DNA of 64,000 nt, from NCBI GenBank assembly GCA_902728285.1, contig CACVBU010000913.1:667632-731631 (forward strand). Reading direction: 5' to 3'. This document shows, piece after piece, positions 35,651-47,591 of this stretch. The position numbers and the translations under genes were made by a program. The notes under the pieces are model-generated. The model worked only from the letters and a program-made list of their open reading frames with translations. It did no database searches and was not told where the DNA came from. Within the stretch, counting starts at the first letter, position 1; each line of letters begins with the position of its first letter. The DNA is from Clytia hemisphaerica. Its lineage: Eukaryota > Cnidaria > Hydrozoa > Leptothecata > Clytiidae.

Positions 35651-36213
35651 CCGGGGGGATATTAGGTTTGCGAGAGGACAGGTATCTCTGAAATTTGAAA
35701 ATCGACCTTTTGAGAGACTGAATTTCGAAAACTTTGTTCGTTTTTTGACGTTTTTACCACCCTTAGAGAGAGTATATACTCTAAATTTCAGCCAACATTT
35801 TAAAATTTTAGCCCAAATTTCTTTTGAGGGACTTTTTAAGTGTGTGAAAAGGGGGCCCTATGGTTCGCATGTACTCTTAGGTGCCAAATAAACGGGCCCC
35901 CCGCTTGTTAATATTTCGAAAATTTTCCAACCCCCCGGACCTTATTAGGACCCTCCCGTTTATTAATTTTTAAGAATATTTTCAGTTTGTAAAAAATAGT
36001 CCTCTTATTTTGCTCCAAAAAGCCTAATTTTAGCCAATATTTACCTTATTTTTGGGTTTTCAGAAGTACAATTTCCAACCCCCCGGCAATTAGGTCCCCC
36101 CGTTTATTAAAATTTCGAAAATTAACCAACCCCACCGTTTATTCGAACCCCTCCCCGTTTATTTGGCACCTAAGAGTACCCGGCACCCATCTTGCCTAAG
36201 TACCCCCTCCCCC
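35651..36213. mobile_element. Outer G-run/C-run element carrying a nested insertion
   Basis: ccggggggatattaggtttg at the left and ttgcctaagtaccccctccc at the right match the ends of the element at 22030-22146. The 35871-36179 element is inserted inside it. It ends about 70 bases before the NTPDase start codon. Confidence 0.6.
35871..36179. mobile_element. 309-bp TA-flanked MITE nested in the above
   Basis: ctcttaggtgccaaataaac pairs with gtttatttggcacctaagag, flanked by TA on both sides as in Tc1/mariner-type insertions. The interior consists of repeated ttcgaaaattttccaacccc blocks alternating with cttattaggacccc and cccgtttatt. Sister of 40582-40864. Confidence 0.8.
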
Positions 36214-36240
36214 AGATACTGATAAAGTATCCACTTTTTA

Positions 36241-36256
36241 TGTTTTACGTTTCAGG
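36241..36256 (+). promoter_or_regulatory. Splice acceptor in the NTPDase 5' leader
   Basis: tgttttacgtttcag|G lies 25 bases before the ATG at 36281. It implies either an untranslated upstream exon or a trans-spliced leader addition site. Confidence 0.4.
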
Positions 36257-36280
36257 GATAGATAGAATATTCAACCAAAG

Positions 36281-39200
36281 ATGTGTAGCTGTGGAGTTAC
36301 GTTGAAAAGATGGTTCTGCATTTTCATGTTGATCAGTATCGCTCTGATAATTTCCGGTCTGTTTTTTATCATTTATGGTGCTTTGAATTATGAAGATGAA
36401 ACTGAAGACCTTCGATACCAAAAAGCTGTAAGAAAGATTATATTTGGGAAAATATCATTTTTACATGATAATGGGTGGGGCTGTCAGAGAAAAGCCTTAA
36501 TCTATATGTCTACTTTTGTCCACTATTTCTTTAAATTTGAACCACAAGTGATTTTGTGCATCAGAGATACTGGCTAAAGCGATCTGGCCAGCCAGGGTGC
36601 AGTACCCAGTGCTAATGAGTCCCAATAAGGACAAAATACACACTCCTGCTCTGCCACCCAATTCTTCTGATAGAATATAGTAAGATAGAAATTCTTATCC
36701 CTTCATATATGTAAAGAGCATTAGAATCTAGATATTTTACACTTATTATGTTTCCAATTCCACGAAACAATGATATTGTTTAAGCATTGTGTTGACCGTT
36801 TAAGTCTTTAGAAAAGCAGGCAATACCCAGGTAGATTCCAGTAGCGGCCTGGCTTAATTTTCTTGGTGGTGCAAACTATGAAATTGGCGCCCCTGGTACT
36901 TTTGTCCTTACTTGCGCCCTCCATCATTTAGTGGAAATATTAAACTGTAAGAGCAGTTGAAAGTTGAAAGTAGTTGAAAGTAACGCCCAGAATCTTTAAG
37001 AATTTTTATTTATACGAAGGTGGTGGTAATGATAACTTGATATCTATTTCCTTGTTGTAATTTCAAATGTCATAGTTTTCTAAAGAAGGAAAAATCTTTC
37101 TATTTTCAACTTGTAAAATGTCTAAAAATGCCTCAATTTATCTTATACCGATTTAGCCCCAAAAATAAAGCTCTTGAAATAAAAAACATGAGTTGTTGAT
37201 ACTTGAAATGGAAATTTTATACCTAGCAAGTCGATTTGGTCAATATTTTTGTTTTCTAAAACTTTATCAGAAAAATTACCTGATAATGTTAAAACTTTTG
37301 CGCCGCTGGTCTTACTTTACTCTCCATTAAAGAAATATGGCTAAAATAGGCCCCAAAAATTTGAAGGTTGGTAGGAATAGGGGTTCTTTTCAATTTTGGC
37401 GACACAGACAAAAAATTTTGATGTAAGAAACGTCAAACAGCTTAAAAGATCTTCTAAAAAGGAGAAAGTTAGTCAGCATAAGACCACAAAAACCACAGCG
37501 AGCATTATCAAGTTTCAATCTCTCATTTTGAAGGTGAGCATCCTAGTGGATTCACAACACTTCTTTTGCTTTGACTTTTCACGATTCAATGTTGAGAGTA
37601 GTTTTTAAAAAAGTCAAGAGAAAGGATGCAAGAGTGTAAAATAAAACGAAGCGCCGCAGTTAATTTTTTTTCCGTACATGGACGGGAGTATCATCGACGG
37701 TCGGGAGTATCTCATCTTTGTTGTTTGTTTTTGTTGTTTGGAATTGCTTAGGTCAGGGTTGCTAGTAACGGCTTGTCACTGTACCAGGTGCATACTCGGC
37801 GCCTTGGGCCTAGTAACGGCTCGAATTTCAGTCAGGTTAAAAAAGGGGCAATTTTACCCATATTATAATAACATCACCCCCGTCTTTTTTGTCATTCACT
37901 AAGTATATCCGAATTTTGTGTCCTGCTATGCGAGTGTGGTTCAACGGATAGCACGCTGGGTTTCTGATCAGAAACTCTTTCATTTGGTGGGTTCGAACCC
38001 CGGTCGGGTCGATATTTCAAGGTTTAAGATAAGTTTAAGATACCCCCGCCCGTCGATGATACTCCCGACCGTCAAGATGACATACTCCCGACCGTCGATG
38101 ATACTCATGTGCATGTACGGAAAGAAAATTTGCAGCGCCGCAGGCGAAAAAATTAACATTGCACTTATAGAAGGCGTTATAAGCTTGTCGAAGGGCGCCA
38201 AGTCGCCCAATTAAACATCAACAAAATTTTGGCGCCCCCTTGAAAAGCTCTTTTAGCGCCCCTCTTAAATCTTTCTGGGTGGTGCACTGCACACCCTGCA
38301 CCCCCTGCCAGGCCGCCACTGGCTAGATTCTATTCACAATAACCCAAAACGATAATAAAGACTGTTGATGTAAAGACTGAGATGTAAAGACTTTTTCACT
38401 TGTCTTTCATTTATTCCTGAATCAATTTTTTAATCATAATTTTGCGTCAGCTTACGGATATTTCATTCAATGAAAGTACCTTATCGGGGAAAATTTTCGT
38501 CGGTGAAAATTTTCGTCGGGGAAAAAATTCGTCACTTGCTGGTAGTTGGTAAACGCATTAAGGCCGGGGAAAATTTTCGTAACTTGTCCAAAATTTCGTC
38601 ACTTTTCCCCGACGAAGTTTTCCCCCGATAAGGTACCTTTTAAATCGTTACCACATCAACTCTAATCATTAATTTTCTTTCTCTCTCATAGGATCGTGTT
38701 GGTGCAGTGATAGATGCCGGAGGTTCAGCTACAAGGCTTTCACTTTATAATATGAACGAAAAGACTAAGAAATTCAGACTGCTTGGTGGAAAAGTATTCG
38801 AGTGTGAAGGTATTTTTGAATCTTTTTCGGGTCCTTTCTAGCGGTATAACTTTGTAGATTTACGAATTTTTATTTTATATTCGTAAATAGTGGCTATAAA
38901 TTCGGTCAATGGATTTCATTTCTAAATTACGTTCTTTATGTTGTGAAATTTTGAAAGTAAGAGGTGCTTCCTATTCTTAGAATTCCTTCAATTTGAGTAG
39001 CCTTCCTTCCTTCCTTTCCTAGCCTACTTTCCTAGACTGCACACTTTCAAAGTGTAAAGAAGACAGAGTTGTAACATGTGTTTGCATTCCAGCATAATTT
39101 AGAAATTGCAGACTAGAAAAAATTCTTTGAAGGTTATGAAAGAATGCCCAAGTGACGGTATACATTAAAAAATCAACATTTTTTAGGGAAAGGTATCGAT

Positions 39201-42200
39201 CATTACAACGAAGACACTTATGAAGAATTGCGCAATCAACTAACTAACTGCTTATCACAACCGTTTCAAAATCGTTTGATAGAAGATCGTGATGTTATTC
39301 CACTCTATTTTGGTGCAACAGGTGGCATGAGACTATTACGGTATGTGAGTTTTCTATGATTGATCGAAATTTACAATATATTGCTGAAGTTAAATTTACA
39401 ATACACTGCATTGCCTGAAGATAGCACCAGCATGAAACACAGTGTAGCAATTATGAGTTATTTCTTCATTTCTCGATAGTTCGCTCGAAATTTCTTCGAA
39501 TTTCCTTGAGCACTTTGCGATTCTATTTATATTTCACAATAAAACGGTCGGCCGGTCGGTCGGAAAAATTCTTTGAAGGCTCTATTCACATCTGGGTATT
39601 TTTTAATTGAAACGGAAGAGGCGCAAGATGATTCACGATTCTTCAGCGTAAGATCAAGATTCTTAAATAAAAGCTCCTTGGTAAGATAGAATGAGACATA
39701 AATTTATTTGATTGCATCAGATGTCAAGGTAGGGTCAGTCGGGGGAGTGCTAGCCAACATTTTTTCAAAGTCCAACCCGATATACCGGGTGCGCCACAAA
39801 AAAGTTTCTCTCTTTGAAACTGATCTTCTCGAAATCGAAAAATTTTAAAAGAATGATTCCTATTCCATTGGAAAGAAAAAAAGATAAACTTAAATTTTGA
39901 TGGGTCATTTGATAAATTTGGTTTATTAGATCAAAAGTTATGCTCAATTGAATAAAAAAGTTACTTTCAGAAAGTGCCCGAAAACGTTAAAAATCGACCT
40001 ATCAAAATTTTTATTATAAAACTAGCAATCGCAATAGGCTTTACATGATTAAGAGCATTTTTACTTAACAAAACACATAAATTTTGAAACTGAAGGGTCG
40101 AAATGATTTAAAATCTTCATCAAAATCAATTTAATTTAGCTTTACCGAAATTTTCCTCAGATTTTTGGTTCTAGACTGGATAAAGTCTATGTAAGGCTGG
40201 ATCTACCTCGAACCCCATATTTGATGTATTTTTATGAATTTTATAAGATTATTTGGCCTTTTTCGACGAATTTTCTTCCTTTCATTGAAATTCAACCTTC
40301 CTTTAAATAACAAAAGGTCATATTTAGACAGCTAATTTTCATTTTTAATGGCTGAAATGAAAATACTGATATATCATGTAATTATGCTTCTGTTTAATTT
40401 GATAGGTCAATTTTTAACGTTTTTGAGCATTTTCCGAAAGTAACTTTTTTATTCAATTGAGCAAAACTTTTGATCTAATGAATCGAATTCAATAAATGAA
40501 CCATCAAAATTTAAGTTTATCTTTCTTCTTTCTAATGAAATAGGAATGGTTCTTTTAAAACTTTTAGATTTCGAGAAAATTACTCTCGGGTACCTAATAG
40601 CCGGGGGGGGGGGCCCGCTAATTAATTTTTCGAAAATTTTCCACCCAGGACTTTCTTATTCCAACCCCCCCGCTTATTGATTTTTGGGAAAACTTTTTTT
40701 GAAAGTTCCCTCTTTTGCCCTAATTCTGCTGTATCAGCCTCTTTTTCGAAAATTTTCCACCCAGGACATTTTTATTCCAACCCCCCCCCTGCTTATTAAA
40801 TTTTGAAATTTTTTCCAACCCCCCTGCTTATTCCAAACCCCCCGGCTATTAGGTACCCGAGAGTAGTTTAAAAGAGAGAAACTTCTTTTTGGCGCACCCG
40901 GTAGAATAACCATTATCTTCTTTCTTAAAGGCTTCAGAATAAAACACTTTACAATCAAACGATGGGAGTGATCAAAGATGTTTTGGAAAAAAGTTCATTC
41001 AAAATCGCCAACATCAAAGTTCTTGAGGGAAGTGAAGAAGCTGTCAAGAGTTGGGATGCTGTCAATTTTATGAAGGTAGGAATTCTATTAAAGAAAACTG
41101 ATAAAAAAATAAAAACTTTAATAAACGTTAATAATAATACCCATTACTCTAGGTCGAAGAAACTAGTTTGGGTGATTTTGGAGGGCTTGTTTTCCAATTT
41201 TTCAGTGGGAATGAGATTGTAGGAGAGTCTGGGGCTCCATTGAGGCTGTTTTCTCACACTCCTTTAGTTCTAAAATCAGAAATCCAATGGTTCTCTCAGG
41301 TCCATCAGGTCTTTAAGTCAGGGATTCCAGTAGCATCTAAGCGATTAAGTCTGCGACCGCAGTCGGAGGCGACCCTAAGGCTCCTCTTTCGATAGCTATC
41401 TACCCGAAGGTAGGGGAGGGCGGCACTCTTTCTCCCTGGATTTCTCCACTTAACCTTGATCCCTCTCTTAATTGCTGAACATCAAGCAGAGAGGCATCAA
41501 GTACCATTTTGAGAATCTTTTGTATGACCCGGCTGGGGGTTGAACCCACAACCTTGCGAACCGTAGCCGGATGCTCTATCCCTGCACCAAGGTTCGCTTA
41601 TCTAATATATAGCATCTAAACTCTACCTATGTAGGCAGCTGCAAACCGTAAAGGAATCGTCGAACTCGGCAGTACATCACTTCAATTTATTTTTGAACCG
41701 GATCAAAGCCAAGTGACACCTTCAACGGAAAATGTCATCGAAATCAAAACAACAGAAGGGACAAAGTTGTTGTATAGAACATCCTATTTATGTTTTGGTG
41801 TCACCGAGGCTGAAAGAAGAGTAAATGCATTTTTATTGGTAAGTTTACACAATAGAGACTCTTCAATTCGAACCTCTATAACTTGATTATCTCTTGTAAA
41901 CTCGGACAAATTTCTTGTCCCTTCTGTTTACTCCATAAGTCGAAATTTCCATATCTCGAACAAGTTTGTGCTCCCTGTGCGTGTTCGAGTTATGGAGACT
42001 CCACTGTATCGATAGAATTGCTTCCAAAAGAATAATTCGCGAAACTAAAAATTGGGGTAATTTGTGCATTTGAAAGTAACAGTAGAGTTTCTCTAATTCA
42101 AACAAGTTTTATGTCCCCTTCAGGTTATAACTCCTTATAAACCAATCTTCCTAACTTGAAATTTCCTTAACTCGAACAAGTTTGTGTCCCCCGTGCGTGT

Positions 42201-45200
42201 TCGAGTTATGGAGACTCCACTGTATCATTTTCACTGTCAGTAGATGACAACCTTGAAAGGTCCTGTCCTTTTTAAAGTGTATTATTCTCTCGCTGACGAA
42301 ATTTTACCTTCAAATCTTAAATCTTCTCATACATATGCTCTATTTTGACCCCTGTACAGTTATGGCTTTAAATTGTGGTACGAAATTATATGAGTAATTT
42401 TGGATTTAACACATGTTAAATCGCGGTTTAACTTTTATTTGATAAGCGCTACATCATGGCTGGGTGGCCGCCCTCCGCCAACTGAGTCTACTTTGCCCAT
42501 AGCCGCGTGATGTCATGCTCATAGTGGCCATCGCAACTACTTTTTCAAGTCGACGCTGTAACTGAAAGCTGAGAGGATGAAATATTTTTTGCCTCCCTCT
42601 CTCCCTGAAGTTATGGTTGTAGACGATCCTCACTTAATTATGCTAATATTGTATTTATCGGGACAAATTTTCCCCAAAACTTATTATTCGAGGATTAGCC
42701 ATAATTTTACGCCAAACCTATATCTACCGACTCACCTTTATTTCTCAGCCGCCTGACTACTTGATGTTTGCTAACCCTAATCTAAGTCATAGGCAAATGG
42801 GAAGTTAAATTGGAAATTATCCAACTCCCAATCAATATCATCTTTATCAGCTTTTTACTTTGAACCAGGGGAACAGAGAGGTCGATTTTTATCAAGTTTT
42901 TACTTATGAGGTAATAGAACCCTTATGTAATGACAAATAAATTTCATCAATTCTTTTAACTAGAATTCAACTTCACTCAATGAAAGTCAACCAATAGACA
43001 ATCCATGTTATTTCTCTGGTTATAACAAAAACATTACGGTGGATAAGATTTATGGATCTGCTTGTGTGTCTGGTGATTATGCTCGTAATGAATTAGGTAT
43101 GTGATCAATAAATGGATAGGCCTTTTCATAAATAACTTTGCAAATACTTTCTGCCTCGTTTTGAATTGATCACTATTGTGATTAAATCAAAAGGAATTCA
43201 ATTCTCGCGAATAAAAATAACCTCGGTCAATTGTCTGAAAACGAGATAGTCGATGTTAGTGACGTAATTTATGAAAAGTTCTATTATCTGCTCATTTTAT
43301 AAGGCCAGGGAGTGCCAAATGAAGTATTAGATGGCCTTTTCACAATCACAGTTTTGACCACGGTATCAAGACGTATTTCATAGCACTTCTTTTGTTCACA
43401 TTTGCTCCAGGTTTAATTCATATCAAGGTTTACAATGGTCAAGGAACTGTTTTTAAAAAAGTCAGGATAAAAACCTGAAAAATCATTTCGAAGAATTCTT
43501 TTCCACATTAAATTTAAATTGTACAAATTCAGCCTAACTTCAGGAAGATCCAGGGACAATTTTTATGGGGAAGTGAACATTCCATAAACTGAAACCGAGT
43601 TGAGATTTTAAATGTTACAGAAATTGCTTTTAAATAATCGTCTTGATTAATATTTAACAATTCTTGTTTCTCATATTTCATACACACAATAAGCATACAC
43701 TATAGACAATTGCAGGCTTTGGCCTTCGCGTAACGCTCTAAGCGAAGGTAAGGGACATAGTTTTTTATACCTACAATGCTCTTCTCGTCACCAGGCTCTT
43801 CTTTTAACGCACCACCTGTCAACGCAACCACGTTCTTGTTCCGTGGCACCAGTGATGAGAACGCATGCGCAAGCTTATTTGAAAAAGTTTATCGTGTGAA
43901 TCCAACTGGTCCTGGATTTAATGATGTTTCTCAACCACCAGTCAATGGTAATTTCTATGTAAGTTCTGCTTTGAATTTCTTGTTTCTTTGATTATAATTT
44001 ATACAGTGTTGCAACTAACTATACAGTGTTCCGTATGTAATTAGGATTTTTCACTTAGATTTTTGTTCCAATTGTAAGCATTAAAAGAAAGAAATTTCAT
44101 CAACGTTCAACTTTCCGTCCGGATTTACACAATCGGTTGCAACACTGTTTAAACCATTGTTCATTTTCGTCCTCTTTATTCCCTTGAATAACAGATGATA
44201 TCTTAACTAGCTTGCTGGTGAAAATCTTGGTAGAAATTATTAATTTCTACAGAGTTTTATTTTACTGTTAACTTCAATTGAGCTAGATTTTAATCATTTC
44301 TGTCTCATCTGTAACTTACCCGCGTTTCGAAATATAGAAAACTCAAAATTATAATATTTTTAACTATTACCAAGAACCACATATTTTTTCGTTTCCAGGG
44401 ATTATCGACGTTGTTTTATGTAGCAAGATATATGAAGCTTTCAAGTGACGCTGGTCTTGAACAGTTTCGCGCTAAAAGAGATGAAATATGTGCCAAAAAA
44501 TGGAGTGAGGTATGTACTTTATCGCGTATTCCTCATTGCTTTAAAACAAATTTTGACTTTTTGAAATTCCAGTCGTTGTTTTTAGTTTCGGTAGAAAGTT
44601 TTCCATCTTTTTTCTGCAGAAAAATTACCGAGTCTAAATTTAAACAGGCGTACCATGCTAAACCAGTAATGCCTTGAATAGGAAAACTTCCTAGATACTG
44701 CAGTATTGAGTTAATTAGCTCAATTTTAGCTCACATTATCTAAAATGCCAGGTCCAAAAATCCTGTCAAAAATTATATTTTTCCTTACGTGCAAGATTGT
44801 TGGTAAAACTGTATTTTTTTACTTTTCTAGCTCACCCTGGATAAATATACAGCCCGTCGATGTTTCGATTCTTCCTATTCATATTGGTTATTAACAAAAG
44901 GTTTCAATTTTCCTGAAAATTCTGACCAAATCAAATTCATCCAAAAGGTATTTAAACCACTCATACAAATTTCTATTCTTAGCATGTACTAAGATGACGT
45001 CATTTTTCTATGGGAACACCTGAAAAAGAGCCGAATGAACAACTTTCTCCCCTTTCAGCGTCGCACGAGCACAAGTTTTGAAAATTTTGTTTATTCGTCT
45101 TTGTCAGCATAAAGGTGCTATCATTTTTACCTACAGATAGGAAAAATGCTATCTTAACTTACGCTTATCAACAATCATACAGCCATGTTTCGCCGACACT

Positions 45201-45796
45201 GGCCTGTTTCATTTGCTGTATCTAGCAGAGCAACTGCTGCCAAAATCAGTTGCCGAAAAATTGACAAAGCTTTTTTGCCCTTTTTGCTAATAAGCTAAGA
45301 AATATTGTCTCTCAAATGGCAAAATGACAAATTGCGTTCAACTCTGTCTTATTCAAACCTCTATTATTCGAGATATTCTGTAACTCGAACTTAACATAAG
45401 TCCATTCACTTTGAAAATCACACAAAATAATTTCTGTTATTCTAACCGTTCTCTAGTTCGAAGAAAACTATTGGTTCCTTGAAAATCGAATTATAGAGAG
45501 TATCAGCTGTATCGTTTTAGCTCAAACTTAAAATAACACGTACCACATTTTCCTATTAGAATGAAGACAATGTCAACATTATTTGGTCGCTTGGCTGGAT
45601 CAAAGAAGTTCAAGATGATCTCTATAAACGAAAAGGACTTCCGTACCGATTCAGGATTATTACTCGCCGACCAAACTTTATGATTCTTTTAGCTATCGGT
45701 GTTATTTTCCTTATTATTGGTGTAGTCTTGTTGGCTTGCTCTATCAAATCGAAACGTAGTGGTCGTGAGCCTGTTCATACAGCTGAAATGTATTGA
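36281..45796 (+). CDS. ENTPD: Ecto-nucleoside triphosphate diphosphohydrolase (two-TM NTPDase, GDA1_CD39 family)
   Basis: Ten coding exons: 36281-36427, 38692-38809, 39187-39340, 40931-41075, 41635-41838, 42964-43096, 43795-43958, 44399-44509, 44831-44947, 45560-45796; phases agree and total 509 codons plus stop, normal for cell-surface members that hydrolyse extracellular ATP/ADP. An N-terminal TM segment (FMLISIALIISGLFFIIYGA) and a C-terminal one (FMILLAIGVIFLIIGVVLL) enclose the ectodomain. Apyrase motifs: ACR1 DAGGSATRLSLY, ACR2 LYFGATGGMRLL, ACR3-like LEGSEEAVKSWDAVNFMK, ACR4-like GIVELGSTSLQF, ACR5 IIWSLGWI. A DNPCYFSGY segment and conserved cysteines fit the family. ACR3 keeps the Glu pair but loses the EEG..GW context, and ACR4 has ELGSTS instead of DLGGAS, so activity or substrate may be changed. 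Introns hold several nested elements. Sure of family, not of subtype. Confidence 0.92.
37651..38142. mobile_element. 492-bp foldback-type MITE nested in the hAT-like element
   Basis: gcgccgcagttaatttttt and ccgtacatg at the left pair with catgtacgg and ttgcagcgccgc at the right; gagtatcatcgacggtcggg and its complement follow. At 37722-37840 it carries the same core sequence as the 739-1012 element, minus a 12-base block around 'ccccgcagggttg', and then a tRNA-like sequence. Confidence 0.8.
37932..38010 (+). repeat. tRNA-like sequence (SINE head or tRNA pseudogene)
   Basis: gtggttcaacggatagcac resembles an A box/D arm and gggttcgaacccc is a perfect B box/T arm. The anticodon arm is abnormal (gtttc-tgatca-gaaac, six-base loop) and the acceptor stem does not close, so this is not a working tRNA gene. 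Confidence 0.6.
38473..38640. mobile_element. 168-bp MITE of the 'accttatcggggaaaa' family
   Basis: aaagtaccttatcggggaaa pairs with ccccgataaggtaccttt. Inside, gtgacgaaattttcccc-type blocks repeat. It ends 52 bases before NTPDase exon 2. Larger member at 47818-49576. Confidence 0.8.
39783..40903. mobile_element. 1.12-kb foldback element in NTPDase intron 3, with a nested insertion
   Basis: taccgggtgcgccacaaaaa at the left pairs with tttttggcgcacccggta at the right. The arms continue: 39840-40000 is complementary to 40400-40575. The right arm is interrupted by the 40582-40864 element, which must have arrived later. It ends 27 bases before exon 4. Confidence 0.85.
40582..40864. mobile_element. 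283-bp TA-flanked MITE nested in the foldback element
   Basis: ctctcgggtacctaatagcc pairs with ggctattaggtacccgagag, flanked by TA on each side. The interior has ttcgaaaattttccacccag and ttattccaaccccccc blocks, as in its sister at 35871-36179. Confidence 0.8.
41526..41597 (-). repeat. tRNA-derived SINE head in NTPDase intron 4
   Basis: On the minus strand, ttggtgcagggatagagcat acts as A box and ttgtgggttcaaccccca as B box. The acceptor stem pairs poorly. Unique-looking sequence from about 41300 to 41525 probably forms the SINE body; its end was not found. Confidence 0.55.
43119..43281. mobile_element. MITE of the 'ttcataaattac' family in an NTPDase intron
   Basis: ggccttttcataaataactt at the left and gtgacgtaatttatgaaaag at the right; gcctcgttttgaa near the left end and cgagatagtcgatgttag near the right are shared with the other members. 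Confidence 0.65.
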
Positions 45797-45871
45797 TTGC
45801 ATCATTAAATTTGATTGCATCATTTGGATTATACTACACTGATATCAGTCTTAAACTCTGGATAGCTTTTT

Positions 45872-46040
45872 GACCTTTTCATAAATTACGTCACGAACAT
45901 CACTTGCCTTGTTTTGAAATTACTGCCATGATGATTAACTCCCAGCGGATTTTATTAAAACTACTTTCTATTCATAATCACCATGGTAATTGTTTGAATA
46001 CGAGGCAAGTGATGTTCGTGACATAATTTTTGAAAAAGTA
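45872..46040. mobile_element. MITE of the 'ttcataaattac' family, just after the NTPDase stop
   Basis: ccttttcataaattacgtca pairs with the right-hand tgacataatttttgaaaaag, and cgaacatcacttgcc pairs with ggcaagtgatgttcg. It starts 76 bases after the NTPDase stop codon, so it probably lies in the 3' UTR. Confidence 0.75.
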
Positions 46041-47236
46041 TATTGAAACTGTTACTATTTTGTTGGTCGTATGCTGCACATACCAACGCGATAATTTAGA
46101 TTTATTTGAGAATTCGGAAGTATTAACCAGCATACCGATGCTTGCGGCAGAAAAAATGGGAGTCAGGGACCAATATAGCCTGTTGGAGGAAAACCGCTCT
46201 TTATTACGTAGTTCACTAATGAAATTTGGTTGGTGGGAAGGTGCTGGGTGGGGTCAATACAACTTCTTTTCTATTCTTTGGACCGAGGCCTGGGATTTCG
46301 AGATTAGTACAAGTAACATTGGTCATTACAACTAACCCTAGCCTAGATATCCAAGCTGTGCATTATTTTCTTATTTTGATGTTTCTGCTATTTGCAACAC
46401 GGATGCTCATAAGCCCAGGATCGGAAATTTTGTTTTGCTTCGCCCAATTATAGAATCAACAAAGAACGCATGTTGTGCCTTCCGATATTGGAAAGCAAAT
46501 CGCTTTAGTAAGAACAGACAGTTAGAAACATTTCGCGAGTTCCTGTACGTGGCCGCAATCAAAAAAATCATAACCACACTCATAAAAAAATTACGTTTGC
46601 GTCTTTTTTTTACCGTTTTTTGCCGAGACGATAATAGTAAACATAATCATTATAAGCAGACTGTGACTTTAATTTGCTGTAAAAAGTTTCTGCGTCGGTA
46701 GAAATTTCTCCAACTTTCAACAATGATAGAACACACCTATTTATACAAAGTTAACCAGAGCATTTTTTATCTTTCTCCTTCTTCATCCTCAATGAAGCAC
46801 TCAAAGTCAAATAGAATTTTTAAGCACATAAGATTTTCTTATAATTGTGAAATGCCGTTTGCGCATTCGCTACGGTGGAGTGCATGACGTAACTCGCGCG
46901 GCAACAAACTCGCCTTCTGTTGGCTGGTCATATTGGACGTTTTGTGGCGTTTCCACCCTCAAAGCAGTGAGCGCTTTATCATTCCGCAACTCTGTCCACC
47001 ATTTTAAATGAGTTAACAATAGATCCAAAAGGGCGTCCTTATCAAGGAAGGTCATTTGCTTTGGTCTCCGGCTTTGGTAAGTAGTAATGTTTTCGATGGA
47101 AAATGGTAAGAAACTTAAGTTTATAAGTGTCATTTAGTTTTTGCTGGCTGATAGAATGGCAGGATCCTGGATGGTTTCCCTAACTGACAGATAGCAGTAA
47201 ACCAGAAATATAAAAAATGAAAAAATAATTTACAGC
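46041..47236. other. Stretch without a convincing gene; one GC-richer open frame
   Basis: At 46870-47133 on the minus strand an 87-codon frame (including MTFLDKDALLDLLLTHLKWW) has higher GC than its surroundings and a protein-like composition. No splice partner or family is recognised, so it may be a first exon, an old gene fragment or a CpG-rich promoter region. Frames at 46030-46335 and 46435-46701 on the plus strand look like chance. Confidence 0.25.
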
Positions 47237-47591
47237 CTGGATATCCTAACCTGATAACAGTTGTTCACAATTTTCTTACGGACACGGTAAACCTCTGAAG
47301 GCGCTTGAAAACTAAACATCTGAGGAAAATAGTTCTCCAGCGGAAAATTCTACAACAAGAATCTTGTTATGCACCAGAAAGTCAAAAAATAATCTTTTTG
47401 TCTGATACGGAGCCCTATTTTCAAACACAATCACGCAACTTTGTTGTCATACCCAGTCCTTTTAGACAAGCGTGGTTCTTACGATTTCGAGATGACATAT
47501 TTGTCAGATTGTTTTGTTTTCACACATCTCTTTAGAGCTTCAGCGTGGTGTGCAGAAGACAATCACAATCTGATCCCAGGTTAGGATATCC
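47237..47591. mobile_element. ~355-bp inverted-repeat element
   Basis: ctggatatcctaacctgata pairs with tgatcccaggttaggatatcc at the right. A related taaccctagcctagatatcc occurs at 46335. Confidence 0.55.

Larger units (their letters stand above)
36839..38321. mobile_element. 1.48-kb hAT-like element in NTPDase intron 1
   Basis: ccagtagcggcctgg at the left pairs with ccaggccgccactgg at the right (one mismatch in 15). Flanks gtagattc and ctagattc form a near-perfect 8-bp target duplication, as expected for hAT. It contains gcgcccct-rich ends, no transposase, and the nested 37651-38142 element. Confidence 0.8.

Noticed and set aside
37932-38010. tRNA gene
   Set aside because: Good B box but a six-base anticodon loop and an unpaired acceptor stem; it lies inside a mobile element.
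41153-41395. Possible extra NTPDase exon starting VEETSLGDFGG
   Set aside because: Exon 4 joins in phase directly to 41635, and the candidate has no matching donor in family context; it runs into the SINE. It remains possible as an alternative exon.
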